Shown here: piece after piece, positions 16,564 to 25,814 of the stretch
How positions within the stretch are numbered: the first letter of the stretch is position 1
Layout: each line of letters starts with the position of its first letter
Source: Paenibacillus sp. SZ31
GTDB lineage: Bacteria; Bacillota; Bacilli; Paenibacillales; Paenibacillaceae
Reading direction: 5' to 3'
Length of the DNA stretch: 64,000 nt
Assembly: GCF_012912005.1 (NCBI RefSeq)
Contig: NZ_JABBEA010000001.1
Coordinates: forward strand, 62,001 to 126,000
Made by a program: the position numbers and the translations under genes
Notes under the pieces: generated by a model
Told to the model about the DNA's origin: nothing
Seen by the model: the letters and a program-made list of their open reading frames with translations, nothing else
Database searches by the model: none

Positions 16564-16662
16564 ATGCGAGCGCCCCCTTCAACCGTACCATGTTATCCAT
16601 TCCATGTCCCTCTATCCTAACCAAACCAAGAGCAACATTCAAGTTATCGGGAAGCGCGGCTT

Positions 16663-17373
16663 CTAACTCCGTAAATCTCTTCTTCCGGACAGCCACACAT
16701 GGATGATTAGTAACCCCGATGCATAGAGCACAGTCCATAGCGTAACCGAAACAAAGGAGCTCATTTTTGATTCATCGAATAACATCATCTCACGAACCTG
16801 ATAAAAGGCTGGTGGCAGAATACGGCCAAGCCATTGTAACGAATCAGGTAAACGTTCACTTAAGGAACCCTGGATAAATGATAGTAATAGTACAATAATG
16901 AGGGCCGGCATACTACGACTGAGCATGGGAATGTATGATTTTTGAAAAAATACACCGATACCTAATCCCAGCAGTGATAGCCCCAGATGTCCTAACCAAG
17001 CCATCATCCACTCCTCACCTGTGGGTTGTCTATCGAACATTCCCGCGAACACGGGATACAGCACAGTGATTGCGGTGAGCATGAATTGCATTATCCAGGC
17101 ACAGATGAGTTGACTTGTTACAACCTTACGTCTGCTTCCTGCATGAAGGACAAGCAGTTGATACTGCCTCGCAGGTTCCGTATTCATCACCATTACTCCG
17201 AGCCAAGCAGATGCCAGAAATAACAGCATAGCCGTGACACTGTAACTGTCCGCAATAGGATTAGGTTTGTAGGAATAGATCAGCAACATGGTAATGATAT
17301 AAAAGATGACCGGTGCAAAATATTTCTGTGAGCGGATGTGATGCCTTAACAAATATCGCGTTAGACAGATCAT
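16663..17373 (-). CDS. ABC-2-type transporter membrane subunit
   Basis: 236 residues with about six hydrophobic segments (FAPVIFYIITMLLIYSY, VTAMLLFLASAWLGVMVM, FMLTAITVLYPVFAGMF, LGLSLLGLGIGVFF, ALIIVLLLSFIQ, SVTLWTVLYASGLLIIHVW). It would form the membrane part of an ABC transporter with the ATPase encoded just upstream; their genes overlap in ATGA (17370-17373). Substrate and direction unknown. Not a member of a family I can name more precisely. Confidence 0.8.
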   Translation of the reverse strand: MICLTRYLLRHHIRSQKYFAPVIFYIITMLLIYSYKPNPIADSYSVTAMLLFLASAWLGVMVMNTEPARQYQLLVLHAGSRRKVVTSQLICAWIMQFMLTAITVLYPVFAGMFDRQPTGEEWMMAWLGHLGLSLLGLGIGVFFQKSYIPMLSRSMPALIIVLLLSFIQGSLSERLPDSLQWLGRILPPAFYQVREMMLFDESKMSSFVSVTLWTVLYASGLLIIHVWLSGRRDLRS

Positions 17374-18425
17374 TGGGCTTCTCCCCCCGCATCTGCCATG
17401 AAAGAGCCTAAGCCCACAGATTCAATGACACCTCTACGACTCGAATATACAGCTGGATGTTGTCCTTCCAGCAGACTTTCCATATGTAATTGACTTTCTT
17501 CCTGTTGTACAGACACAACCGAACCTCCGGATGCCAGAATCATTCTAAGAACATCATCTGTTGATTTCTGAACCACTTTCCAATCCCACAACCAAGAATT
17601 TGATTTTTCCGAGCTTGTATTACGAACTAAAGACAGCACTCCCGATTGTTTTAAAATGGATGGATCGTTAGCCAAATCCTCTTCAGTTTCCGTCAGACTT
17701 TGAATATGTACAACTGGCTCGCCAGCTTGTAATAAATCCTCACGACTCCAGTAGCGGAGTACGCGACCTTTCTGCAATACCATCACTTGGTCTGCCAAAC
17801 GTTCAATAAGCAATGGTTCATGGCAAGCTGTAACGATGGATGTTCCTTCAACCTTCCATTGTCCCAATAAGGATACAATTGCCTCTTGAGCTGGGATATC
17901 CAAGCCTGACAACGGTTCATCCAGCAGCAAAAGACCACCCGGTCCAGGTAACAGGGCCTGAATCAAATTTACTTTTTGCAATGTGCCCTTGGATAATAAG
18001 GGTAACTTCTGATCGATCGCGGTATCCAGATATAAAAGTTCACTAAGTTCTCTAATCCGCTCACGCAGTATTTCGGGGCGGATTCCCCGAATCCGTCCCA
18101 TGTCCCACAAGTACTCTCCAGAGGTGAAAGGTAGCCGTGGCAGGCCATCTACTGCATACCCATCAGAACCCTTCATTGTGCGCTGGATCGATCCTGTATC
18201 AGGTAACAAACTGCCCGCCAACATTCGTAGCAACGTGCTTTTGCCAGAACCGTTTCTGCCAACAAGCACAGCACATTCGCCCTGCTTCACTTCCAGATTA
18301 ATTTGCTTCAGCACCTGAGCAGTACCTAATCGCTTGCTCACTTGTTGAAGTACTATACCTCGACCTGATGAGTCTAGTGTAGCTTGATCGGACTTCTTGA
18401 AAAAATTACGTGTACTCCATGTCAT
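17370..18425 (-). CDS. ABC transporter ATP-binding protein with C-terminal extension
   Basis: 351 residues. ATPase domain: Walker A GRNGSGKST, a divergent signature LSKGTLQKV, Walker B LLLLDEPLSGLD, switch His in ACHEP. After about residue 230 comes a tail of about 120 residues with no motif I recognise. Chosen start is ATG 18425; a GTG at 18434 overlapping the argS stop is possible. Being joined to argS this closely suggests that the transporter is read from the argS transcript and so falls under its T-box. Confidence 0.82.
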   Translation of the reverse strand: MTWSTRNFFKKSDQATLDSSGRGIVLQQVSKRLGTAQVLKQINLEVKQGECAVLVGRNGSGKSTLLRMLAGSLLPDTGSIQRTMKGSDGYAVDGLPRLPFTSGEYLWDMGRIRGIRPEILRERIRELSELLYLDTAIDQKLPLLSKGTLQKVNLIQALLPGPGGLLLLDEPLSGLDIPAQEAIVSLLGQWKVEGTSIVTACHEPLLIERLADQVMVLQKGRVLRYWSREDLLQAGEPVVHIQSLTETEEDLANDPSILKQSGVLSLVRNTSSEKSNSWLWDWKVVQKSTDDVLRMILASGGSVVSVQQEESQLHMESLLEGQHPAVYSSRRGVIESVGLGSFMADAGGEAQ

Positions 18426-18430
18426 TGGGA

Positions 18431-20170
18431 TCACATCCGTTCCGGAGCCTGCACACCAAGCAAATACAGACTGTGCGCGAGGCGTTCGGCAGTCCGTTCG
18501 GCCAAGGCCATCCGGAAAGATCTTACATCAGATGGCGCATCCGCAATCCGTTCGGCGTGATAGAAGCGGTTGAACGCTTGAGCGACATCTATTGTATATT
18601 TGGCAATGACCGAAGGCTCATTCCGATGAATTGCTTTTTCCAGATACTCGGGATAATCACCCAGCAGTTTCAGCAATGCCCAGGAGGTATCTCCGATACG
18701 GGATAGAGTGGTTACTTTGTCATTCTCATCATCCGCAAGGCTGGGGTTACTCAAAGGATTTTCATTTTCCACGCGGATCGCCTCTTCAGCTTTGGCAAGT
18801 ACACTTTGAATCCGAGCATGCGTATATTGCACATAAGGTCCGGTCTCCCCTTCAAAACTCACGGCATCTTCCAATGAGAAGTCCACATCGTTTAACCGAC
18901 TATTACGCAGATCACCGAAGACAATGGCACCTACACCAACCGCCTCAGCTACCTTCTGAGGGTTCTCCAGATTGGGGTTTTTCTCTTGAATAATCTGGAG
19001 TGCACGAGCAACTGCCTCATCCAACACTTCCTGCAAAAAGACGACTTTACCGCGACGGGTAGACATTTTCCGTCCCTCAAAACGCATTAATCCAAACGGG
19101 ATATGTTCACACTTCGCAAACCATTCATAACCCATCCGGGATAGGACCGCAAATACCTGCCGGAAATGTAACTTCTGCTCGCCTCCGACCACGTATAACA
19201 ACCGATCTGCCTTCATCACCTCATGACGATAGACCGCTGTAGCCAAATCCCGTGTAGGGTAGATTGTTGTGCCGTCTTTTTTGATAATGAGACACGGAGG
19301 CATGTTCTCGTCCTCCAGACGTACCACAAGTGCTCCATCACTCTCTTCAAGTAAACCTTTCACCTTAAGTTCTTCAACTACTGCACCCATCTTGTCATTG
19401 TAAAAGCTCTCCCCCAGCGTATGGTCGAATTGTACATTCAGACGTTCATACATCCGGTTGAATTCCTTCATGCTCACTTCCACAAAGAACGACCATAACC
19501 GCTGTGCTTCTTCATCCCCTTGCTCCAGCTTGCGGAACCAGTCCCGTGCCTCAATCTCCAGTGAAGGATCGTTCTCCGCCTCATCATGGAAGCGGACATA
19601 AAGCTCCAGGGACGTACGGATCGGGTCTGCCTGCAAGGCTTCCTCATTCCCCCACCGTTTGTACGCTGTGATCTGCTTGCCAAACTGGGTGCCCCAGTCT
19701 CCCAGATGATTCACACTTACAGAGTTATAACCTGCTTCGTTATACAACCGATACAGTGCTGCACCAATTACAGTAGAACGTAGATGCCCAATCCCGAAAG
19801 GTTTCGCGATGTTAGGGGAAGACATATCAATCACGACACGTGAACCTTGACCAAGTTGAAGCTTACCGAATGCGGTATTCCCCAGTTCTTTTAGCAGATT
19901 CGGCGCGAGCTGCTCCCGATTGAAACGGATATTTACATACGGCCCGGCGGGAGTCGCTTCAAGTCCTGCTTCCTGCAATCCGCTTGCGAGTTCGGTCGCA
20001 ATTACTGCCGGTGCTTTCTTCAATGACTTCGCTAATGCAAAACAAGGGAATGCCGCATCCCCCATCTCCGCCTGCGGTGGGACCTCCAGTAATCTCATAA
20101 CCTCTTTTTTATTCAATCCCGTTAAAGGGGCAATATCGGCCGCAGCCTGTTTCATCAACATATCGAACAC
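18431..20170 (-). CDS. argS: Arginyl-tRNA synthetase
   Basis: 579 residues, slightly longer than the usual 550-565. It charges tRNA-Arg. Seen: the N-terminal additional domain, SPNIAKPFGIGHLRS with the HIGH-equivalent GIGHL at 126-130, KMSTRRG of the KMSKS loop, and the C-terminal anticodon-binding domain (YTIDVAQAFNRFYHAERI). AAGGAGTG precedes the ATG. A T-box leader with an Arg-type specifier lies immediately upstream. The following ABC ATPase gene begins within a few bases of its stop. Confidence 0.95.
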   Translation of the reverse strand: MFDMLMKQAAADIAPLTGLNKKEVMRLLEVPPQAEMGDAAFPCFALAKSLKKAPAVIATELASGLQEAGLEATPAGPYVNIRFNREQLAPNLLKELGNTAFGKLQLGQGSRVVIDMSSPNIAKPFGIGHLRSTVIGAALYRLYNEAGYNSVSVNHLGDWGTQFGKQITAYKRWGNEEALQADPIRTSLELYVRFHDEAENDPSLEIEARDWFRKLEQGDEEAQRLWSFFVEVSMKEFNRMYERLNVQFDHTLGESFYNDKMGAVVEELKVKGLLEESDGALVVRLEDENMPPCLIIKKDGTTIYPTRDLATAVYRHEVMKADRLLYVVGGEQKLHFRQVFAVLSRMGYEWFAKCEHIPFGLMRFEGRKMSTRRGKVVFLQEVLDEAVARALQIIQEKNPNLENPQKVAEAVGVGAIVFGDLRNSRLNDVDFSLEDAVSFEGETGPYVQYTHARIQSVLAKAEEAIRVENENPLSNPSLADDENDKVTTLSRIGDTSWALLKLLGDYPEYLEKAIHRNEPSVIAKYTIDVAQAFNRFYHAERIADAPSDVRSFRMALAERTAERLAHSLYLLGVQAPERM

Positions 20171-20204
20171 TCCTTATCCATTCATTATTGGCTGAAAATA
20201 AACA

Positions 20205-20535
20205 CAAAAAAGCTCTCGTCTCTACATAAGAGACGAGAGCTGAATTAACAGTTCCCGCGGTACCACTCTAAGTGAACAGTTACTCCTGATGTGCATCAAC
20301 ATACATGCCAGTAGAACCTGCTCCGCTCGATGCGTATAACGGTCGCAAGCCGAGTTACCCTCAGACAGATATCGTACATCCACGATCAGGATGTATATAT
20401 CTTTTCGGATAACCATCTCACGGGTGCGTTTCACTCAGGTCATGTCATACCGGCTTCCACCTCTCCCGGCTCGCTGTCATGTATAGATCTGGCTACTCTC
20501 CCGATCATTGATATTCTTCGTTTCAATTCATTGCC
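20205..20535 (-). promoter_or_regulatory. T-box riboswitch, arginine type, controlling argS
   Basis: The minus strand carries the conserved T-box TGGTACCGCGG (20255-20265) before a perfect terminator stem AGCTCTCGTCTC/GAGACGAGAGCT (20211-20241) with a T6 tail. Upstream is a Stem I region with the AG-rich bulge motif (GCCGGGAGAGG). A plausible specifier is CGC (20426-20428) in AAACGCACC, an Arg codon followed by A, matching the downstream argS. Uncharged tRNA-Arg would bind and prevent termination. Confidence 0.92.
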
Positions 20536-20538
20536 ATC

Positions 20539-20567
20539 ATTATACATACCATGATCAGACTTGGCAA
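20539..20567 (-). promoter_or_regulatory. Promoter of the argS T-box transcript
   Basis: TTGCCA (20562-20567), 17-base spacer, TATAAT (20539-20544), on the minus strand directly before the T-box leader. Confidence 0.85.
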
Positions 20568-20575
20568 CCTGCATT

Positions 20576-20647
20576 AAAAATCCCCTACTGAAGGCAACAT
20601 GTAGGCACATCGTCTCAGATGCCTGTGTTCGTTGCTTTCCTTAGGGG
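20576..20647 (-). terminator. Long hairpin terminator after the Csp-like gene
   Basis: TCCCCTA ... TAGGGGA outer arms with a long internally paired stem (GCAAC/GTTGC, GGCA/TGCC) followed by TTTTTA on the minus strand. It ends transcription from the Cys-rich protein gene before the argS promoter. The stem is longer than most terminators. Confidence 0.7.
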
Positions 20648-20693
20648 ACCAACATATTATCCGTTTTAATTATATATTCCAGAGAAATGATAT

Positions 20694-21029
20694 TTACGCT
20701 ACGACTGCCATCAACCGGCAAGCTTCTGCACATCTGCGGCACGCCTCTGCACACGCTTGGCAATGACTATGCTGGTGTTTACCACACTCTGCGGCACAAG
20801 CTTCACAAGCTTTCACACACAATTCGCATATTTCGGCAATGAAATCACTTCCACGTGTCATCGCTTGTGCAGCAAAACTGCAAATCTCCGCACATTCCCG
20901 ATTCAAACGAATGCAATCACGCAGCATCGCCAGATCATATTCTTTCAAGCTCGATATGTAACATACGTTGCAAGCATTCATACACTCCAGGCAAGCATCG
21001 ATACATTGTTGATATTGTTGTTGTGTCAT
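20694..21029 (-). CDS. Four-helix-bundle, Cys-rich copper-binding protein (Csp/YhjQ-like, DUF326)
   Basis: 111 residues with Cys spaced at helix-facing intervals (CIDACLECMNACNVC, CIRLNRECAEIC, CELCVKACEACAAEC, CQACAEACRRCAEAC). This is the pattern of cytosolic copper-storage proteins, which bind many Cu(I) ions inside a four-helix bundle. No signal peptide is present, so it acts in the cytoplasm. The COG0523 metal GTPase gene lies 73 bases upstream in the same direction, giving a metal-handling pair. Confidence 0.9.
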   Translation of the reverse strand: MTQQQYQQCIDACLECMNACNVCYISSLKEYDLAMLRDCIRLNRECAEICSFAAQAMTRGSDFIAEICELCVKACEACAAECGKHQHSHCQACAEACRRCAEACRLMAVVA

Positions 21030-21102
21030 TTAAAGTTACCTCCCAGGCAAAGTTTGCTATGCTTCTTAATACCCAGTACCGAGGAACATTGAATCATCTA
21101 GC

Positions 21103-22221
21103 CTACTTTATCGCTTCCAATTCCAGTAATTGGTCACGAATGACAGTTTGGTCAAAATGTTCACCTATAAACACAGCCACATTAGGGACATCTCCCTGAG
21201 GTGTGATCTTCATATAATCCGATTCACGGTAAGCATACTGGAACCAGAAACGGCTCGCCGTGTCACTAAACGATAAAATGCCTTTTGCTCGATATACATC
21301 CCGTGGCAATGCGGATACAAATTTTTCAAACGCTTCGCTGTTCACCGGATGACTGAAATAATGTGTATACACCATGACATGTTCATGTGATGCATGAGGA
21401 GCGGAATGCTCATGAGAATGGTCATGAATATGGCTATGGGATGCGTCAGCATTCGGAGCATCATCTTGGACTGTATGATGTGCATGTTCATGTCCATGAC
21501 TGCATCCATGTGTTCCACAGGCTTCCGTATGCACATGATGCTCTTGTTGAGCATGCCTACCTGCTTCAGAAGCTGAATCATGGACGTGCACGTCTGCCCC
21601 GCTGCGAAGCAACAGATCCATCTCCACCTCACATTTAACCGTAGGAATTACAGGTGCGAAGCCATTCCATTTTTCCAAAAGCTGTTCCAGATCCTTCAGT
21701 TCCTGTACATTTACCCGATCTGTTTTGTTCAAGAGAAGCACAGACGCACAACGAATCTGCTCCTGCATCAGTTTGAAGGTCTGCCCCTTCTGCTCCTGGT
21801 ATAGACCAGATAGATGCGCTGCATCCACAACGGTAATGAGACTTTTCAGTTCCAATCGCATGTAGAGTGAAGTCTCTGTGACCGCATCCAGAATCTCCAT
21901 GGGGTTCGCCGCACCGGTTGCTTCTATGATGATCACATCCGGTGATTCCTCTTGAACGAGCTCAGCAAGTTGTAATCCCAAGTCGCCACGTACGGTACAA
22001 CAGATGCATCCACCTAACATCTCTGTCATTGGGACGGTGGAATCCACAATCTGACCATCCAGATTTACTTCGCCCAACTCATTCATGACCACTGCGGGAC
22101 GCAAACCCTGCTGTTGCCAATGTTTGATTAATTGAACAAGCAGTGTTGTTTTGCCACTTCCCAAAAAGCCTGACAGTATATATACAGGTATGGATTGTTC
22201 TTTTAAAATCGTTTCGTTCAT
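21103..22221 (-). CDS. COG0523/CobW-family GTPase with a His-rich metal-binding region
   Basis: 372 residues. GTPase motifs: GFLGSGKTT at 18-26, the metal-binding Cys motif GCICC at 71-75, and LNKTDRV. Between the GTPase domain and the C-terminal CobW domain (about 210-285) is a long His/Asp-rich linker with clusters such as CSHGHEHAHH and HSHIHDHSHEH. Family members deliver zinc (ZagA/YciC, ZNG1), cobalt or iron to target proteins, and His-rich linkers store or sense the metal. I found no clear Zur box upstream. It is followed by the Cys-rich copper-binding protein gene. Confidence 0.88.
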   Translation of the reverse strand: MNETILKEQSIPVYILSGFLGSGKTTLLVQLIKHWQQQGLRPAVVMNELGEVNLDGQIVDSTVPMTEMLGGCICCTVRGDLGLQLAELVQEESPDVIIIEATGAANPMEILDAVTETSLYMRLELKSLITVVDAAHLSGLYQEQKGQTFKLMQEQIRCASVLLLNKTDRVNVQELKDLEQLLEKWNGFAPVIPTVKCEVEMDLLLRSGADVHVHDSASEAGRHAQQEHHVHTEACGTHGCSHGHEHAHHTVQDDAPNADASHSHIHDHSHEHSAPHASHEHVMVYTHYFSHPVNSEAFEKFVSALPRDVYRAKGILSFSDTASRFWFQYAYRESDYMKITPQGDVPNVAVFIGEHFDQTVIRDQLLELEAIK

Positions 22222-22391
22222 CCTTAAACACCTCTCTAATTGTCCTTCTTGTAACCTAGTCTATCTATATCTAGCGAGTGTACACCATCCTGCATTCGTT
22301 GCGCAATAACGTTCAACTCTTCCCCAGTACATTGCCTGATTCTAACAGATGGTCTATGCTATGAGGACATGTTGATTGAAGGAGGAAGTTC

Positions 22392-22910
22392 ATGACCAAT
22401 TCTGTGGAACAACATCGCCAGGAGGCTCCAGACACGGTATCGTGCATGATTGTTACGGTGTCGGACACGCGCACCAAAGACACCGATACCAGTGGCCAGC
22501 TCATGCATCAGCTTCTGAATGAAGCGGGTTATCAGATTGTTGAATACATCATTACACCCGATGAAGCGGAGAACATTCGAAGCATCCTGCAAGATGCAGC
22601 CGTTCGTGATGATATCGAAGCCGTGCTACTCAGTGGCGGAACAGGGATTGCACCCCGAGATACGACCTACGAAGCGGTGTCCTCACTGCTCGACAAGGAA
22701 CTGCCGGGCTTCGGTGAGATCTTCCGTTTTCTAAGTTACACCGAGGATATCGGTTCCGCTGCCATCCTGAGCAGAGCCGTCGCCGGAACGATTGGACGCA
22801 CAGCCGTCTTCTCCATGCCGGGCTCCAAAGGAGCTGTCAAATTGGCCATGGAAAAACTCATTTTGCCTGAGCTACGGCATGTCATGCGTGAAATATATAA
22901 ACCCGTCTGA
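22392..22910 (+). CDS. moaB: Molybdenum cofactor biosynthesis protein MoaB/Mog family
   Basis: 172 residues with the MPT-binding fold: VTVSDTRTKDTDTSGQ near the N terminus, LLSGGTGIAPRD in the middle, and FSMPGSKGAVKLAM late. Members adenylate molybdopterin during cofactor synthesis. AAGGAGGA precedes the ATG. It is a single gene with its own terminator; no other moa or moe genes are in the window. Confidence 0.9.
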   Translation: MTNSVEQHRQEAPDTVSCMIVTVSDTRTKDTDTSGQLMHQLLNEAGYQIVEYIITPDEAENIRSILQDAAVRDDIEAVLLSGGTGIAPRDTTYEAVSSLLDKELPGFGEIFRFLSYTEDIGSAAILSRAVAGTIGRTAVFSMPGSKGAVKLAMEKLILPELRHVMREIYKPV

Positions 22911-22928
22911 AGAATCAGACGGGTTTTT
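22899..22928 (+). terminator. Terminator of moaB
   Basis: AAACCCGTCTGA/TCAGACGGGTTT stem with a 4-base loop and T-run. The left arm covers the last codons and the stop. Confidence 0.85.
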
Positions 22929-22987
22929 CGGGTTTATTTTCAGCTGTACGGTACGAATTGAAAGGTTTGGTGCCCTCCCATCTTCTC

Positions 22988-23542
22988 CTACCTTAATTGC
23001 TCCAACACATGTTGGAACACCTGCATAACGTCCTGCTCATACTCATCCTTTTCCCCACCAGAAGCCGTATACACCAGTGAAACGTAATCTTTGCTGCGAA
23101 TCGTTGTCCGGCCAAGCACATTCTCCAAGACAGACGCATCACCATTCTCACTATACATTTGTTTCATACCGGCATCCCGTGCTGCCTTATCACTGAAAAT
23201 ATGGACTTTCACGATGTGTCTGCCACTTCCATTCAACAAGTACATATAAGAGATCCCACCATGATTGTCATCGGCAGACATGTTATTCATCAGCTGGATG
23301 CCCTTTGCTTCAAAACTCTTACTGATCTCATTCACCAATGCACCGTTTAATCCATGTCCTTGACTCTGTGCCCGCACATTTCCTTCATTCGTCGCTTCAC
23401 GCGTATAGACCTTTCGCTCCTGTTCAATGGATGATGCTGAACAAGCCACCAGGGACCAGATACTCGTGATCAACATTGCACTTACTAGTACCGACTTGAT
23501 TGTTCTTCCAACCAGACTTCGCACCTGTCTACCAAACCACAT
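22988..23542 (-). CDS. Hypothetical lipoprotein
   Basis: 184 residues with a basic start, a hydrophobic stretch (VLVSAMLITSIWSLVAC) and a lipobox LVAC with Cys34, so it should be exported and lipid-anchored. The mature part is polar and unrecognised; the segment from about residue 100 (YLLNGSGRHIVKVHIFSDKAARDAGMKQM) looks like a small alpha/beta domain. Monocistronic, convergent with moaB. Confidence 0.75.
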   Translation of the reverse strand: MWFGRQVRSLVGRTIKSVLVSAMLITSIWSLVACSASSIEQERKVYTREATNEGNVRAQSQGHGLNGALVNEISKSFEAKGIQLMNNMSADDNHGGISYMYLLNGSGRHIVKVHIFSDKAARDAGMKQMYSENGDASVLENVLGRTTIRSKDYVSLVYTASGGEKDEYEQDVMQVFQHVLEQLR

Positions 23543-23616
23543 GCCAATCCTTCCTTTCCAGCCACAGGTACTGTGACCCTATCAGGTAGAATTAGCATGT
23601 CTAGGGACCAAGAATC

Positions 23617-24636
23617 TTATTCGGCTGGCAGATCTGATATCGTATGGACCACGGTACGACCTACTGCACCACCTTGGAGTATCGTCTCCAGCGTATGAGG
23701 CAACTGGTCTAAGCAAATTTCACGGATTCCCAGTTCCAACGCGCGCTCCGGTTTCCATTCTCCGCCGAGCAGTTTCCATACCCGTTCCCGACGTTCCATC
23801 GGACAATATACAGAATCTATACCAATAAGCTGGATACCACGTAAAATAAACGGAAGTACCGTAGATTCAAAAGCTGTGCCTCCGGTCAACCCGGATACCG
23901 CAACCGCACCTCCGTATTGAACCTGTTTCAATCGCTCCGCTAGTGCCGGGCCTCCTGTTGGATCAACCACTCCCGCCCATAACTGTTTCCCCATGGCTCC
24001 TTTAGCTGGAGCATCAGCTTCTTCACGAGTTATAACCTCTGATGCCCCTAAGTTTCGAAGCAATGGCTCTTCCTGCTCCTTCTTGCCTGTGCTGGCTGTT
24101 ACTTCGAAACCAAGCTTCGCCAAAATCGCAACTGCCATACTGCCAACGCCACCTGTTGCACCCGTAACCAGAACCTTGCCCATCTCCGGTGTGACTCCAG
24201 CCTGTAACAGCGCATCTACCGAAAGTGCAGCCGTAAATCCTGCGGTTCCAATCGCCATAGCTTCTTTCTCACTGAGACCCGGTGGCAGAGGCACCAGCCA
24301 CTCACTGCGCAGTCGAGCATACTCGCTGTACCCTCCGTAATGGGATACACCTGGTTCAAACCCTGTACTGATCACCCGATCTCCTGGTGCAAAACGTCCG
24401 CTTACCGATTCCTCTACCGTTCCTGCCAGATCGATGCCCGGTACCATCGGATATTCACGAACGACACCGCCCTTTTCAAGGGTAGCAAGTCCGTCTTTAT
24501 AATTGACACTGGAGTACTGCACCTGTATCGTTACATCTCCATTTGGTAGATCTTCCTTCTTCAGTTGCTCAATAGCAGCTTTGACACCGCCCTGTTCTTC
24601 TTTACGGACAACATATGCGTTAAAATGGTTTTTCAT
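23617..24636 (-). CDS. yhfP: YhdH/YhfP-family NADPH quinone oxidoreductase (acrylyl-CoA reductase-like)
   Basis: 339 residues, zinc-free medium-chain dehydrogenase. GroES-like half: SSVNYKDGLATLEKGGVVREYPMVPGIDLAG (reported as seen in two parts), then the nucleotide-binding LVTGATGGVGSMAVAILAKLG segment. YhdH/YhfP enzymes reduce acryloyl-CoA or quinone-like enones with NADPH. A single gene, with a good match along its whole length. Confidence 0.88.
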   Translation of the reverse strand: MKNHFNAYVVRKEEQGGVKAAIEQLKKEDLPNGDVTIQVQYSSVNYKDGLATLEKGGVVREYPMVPGIDLAGTVEESVSGRFAPGDRVISTGFEPGVSHYGGYSEYARLRSEWLVPLPPGLSEKEAMAIGTAGFTAALSVDALLQAGVTPEMGKVLVTGATGGVGSMAVAILAKLGFEVTASTGKKEQEEPLLRNLGASEVITREEADAPAKGAMGKQLWAGVVDPTGGPALAERLKQVQYGGAVAVSGLTGGTAFESTVLPFILRGIQLIGIDSVYCPMERRERVWKLLGGEWKPERALELGIREICLDQLPHTLETILQGGAVGRTVVHTISDLPAE

Positions 24637-24748
24637 CGATAGCCACTCCTTCTTCGACTTTCATATATTTTTTCATTAAGCACATGAATTGTTCGCATTC
24701 AGGCTTAATGGCTCCTTTTACCTGTGGAATTCTTCCTCATGTTAATGA

Positions 24749-25402
24749 TCAAGCTCTGTCTCTCCTTAGCGTCAACAGATAGATCAGTGGACCCACAATG
24801 GGGATGATGCCTACCGCTGCCCAAGCTGGTGAACGTCGACTCGCTTTAGCATCCCTGTATATCGCAATCATGGAAAGTAAGGTCAGTAGAACAAAATCAA
24901 TCGTCATGATATGTACAAAGGAAGATTGATTGAACGCGTCCATATATACATCCGGATGACCTTGTGTCACTGCATAGAAGGCTGTCCCCAGCGTCAACAG
25001 CAGAAGGACTACATGCGTCAGCTTGTAGGCTGTTACCCGTCCAATTCCCGACTCCCGCTGACGACCAAAATGTAAGCTTGCGTAACCTGAAGCTCTATGC
25101 GCAGATGATGACCACGCATAATAAGGAAGCAAGGCAAATGCACCCAGTCCAAAAGAAAACAAGACAAAAGGCCAAGCGGGTACACGGCCACTTCGTTCTT
25201 TCACAGATGTTCTTAACAGCATACAGGCATAAACTGCCGGGAAAATACCTAACCACGAAAATACAGTAAGCAACCAAGGCTCCTTGCTTTGCAATGTGAT
25301 CAGTTCTTTGAATATCGGATCACTTCCAGGTGACTGCCCCGGTGCCAACAACACTGCATAGGCAATAAAAGCGATCCAGACCAGTCCTAATATCCATCTC
25401 AT
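24749..25402 (-). CDS. Hypothetical multi-pass membrane protein
   Basis: 217 residues, starting MRWILGLVWIAFIAYAVLLAP at ATG 25402 behind AGGAGGTG. About six membrane segments, including FSWLGIFPAVYACMLL, FVLFSFGLGAFALLPYY, LTHVVLLLLTLGTAFYAV, IMTIDFVLLTLLSMIAIY and AAVGIIPIVGPLIYLLT. The last segment with two Pro resembles the C-terminal part of phospholipase-D-nuclease N-terminal-like membrane domains, but I cannot assign a family. Function unknown. Confidence 0.72.
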   Translation of the reverse strand: MRWILGLVWIAFIAYAVLLAPGQSPGSDPIFKELITLQSKEPWLLTVFSWLGIFPAVYACMLLRTSVKERSGRVPAWPFVLFSFGLGAFALLPYYAWSSSAHRASGYASLHFGRQRESGIGRVTAYKLTHVVLLLLTLGTAFYAVTQGHPDVYMDAFNQSSFVHIMTIDFVLLTLLSMIAIYRDAKASRRSPAWAAVGIIPIVGPLIYLLTLRRDRA

Positions 25403-25814
25403 GTCTGCACCTCCTCTTACTTTCATCCCCGGCAACTATGGGATTGAAACAATACTGGACACTCCGACCATTGCACAAGGGTAATTCTGAGAAGCAAACC
25501 AGTCTCAGTACCACGCAGTATTTGGCGCTTCCTGCGCTTTCCCGAGAAATAATTACTGCTTTTCCCCCTCTAAATACGTTCAAAAGTCTATTTTTGAACA
25601 ACCTCTTGAACTGAACAAGACAAATTCCAGTATAGCCTGCTACCTGGGCAGTCTGTCCATGAGATTTCTTACACTCCTGATTCACATCATCAGGATCATA
25701 TAAAAAAAAGTCTATCGACATACTTTCATAGAAGACAGACCGCATTTAGCTGAAGTTTTTCTTGCGATCATCGAATCGTTCAGCTCCGCTGAAAACGTAT
25801 AATCTATGATCTTC
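25403..25814. other. Gap without a supportable gene
   Basis: About 410 bases. An open minus-strand frame (25320-25745) overlaps the membrane protein start and has non-protein-like composition, so it is not called. A hairpin GTTCAAAA/TTTTGAAC lies at about 25578-25600. Promoters of the membrane protein gene are expected here but not identified. Confidence 0.5.

Noticed and set aside
20581-20647. Structured RNA of a known riboswitch class before argS
   Set aside because: The long hairpin does not match a class I can name, and its T-run orientation fits a terminator for the Cys-rich protein gene.
21387-21638. Open frames rich in Met and His opposite the COG0523 gene
   Set aside because: They are shadows of the repeated His codons (CAT/CAC) in the His-rich linker.
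25320-25745. Minus-strand open frame of 141 codons in the gap upstream of the membrane protein
   Set aside because: Overlaps the start of the membrane protein in another frame, high Cys/Arg content, no ribosome site.
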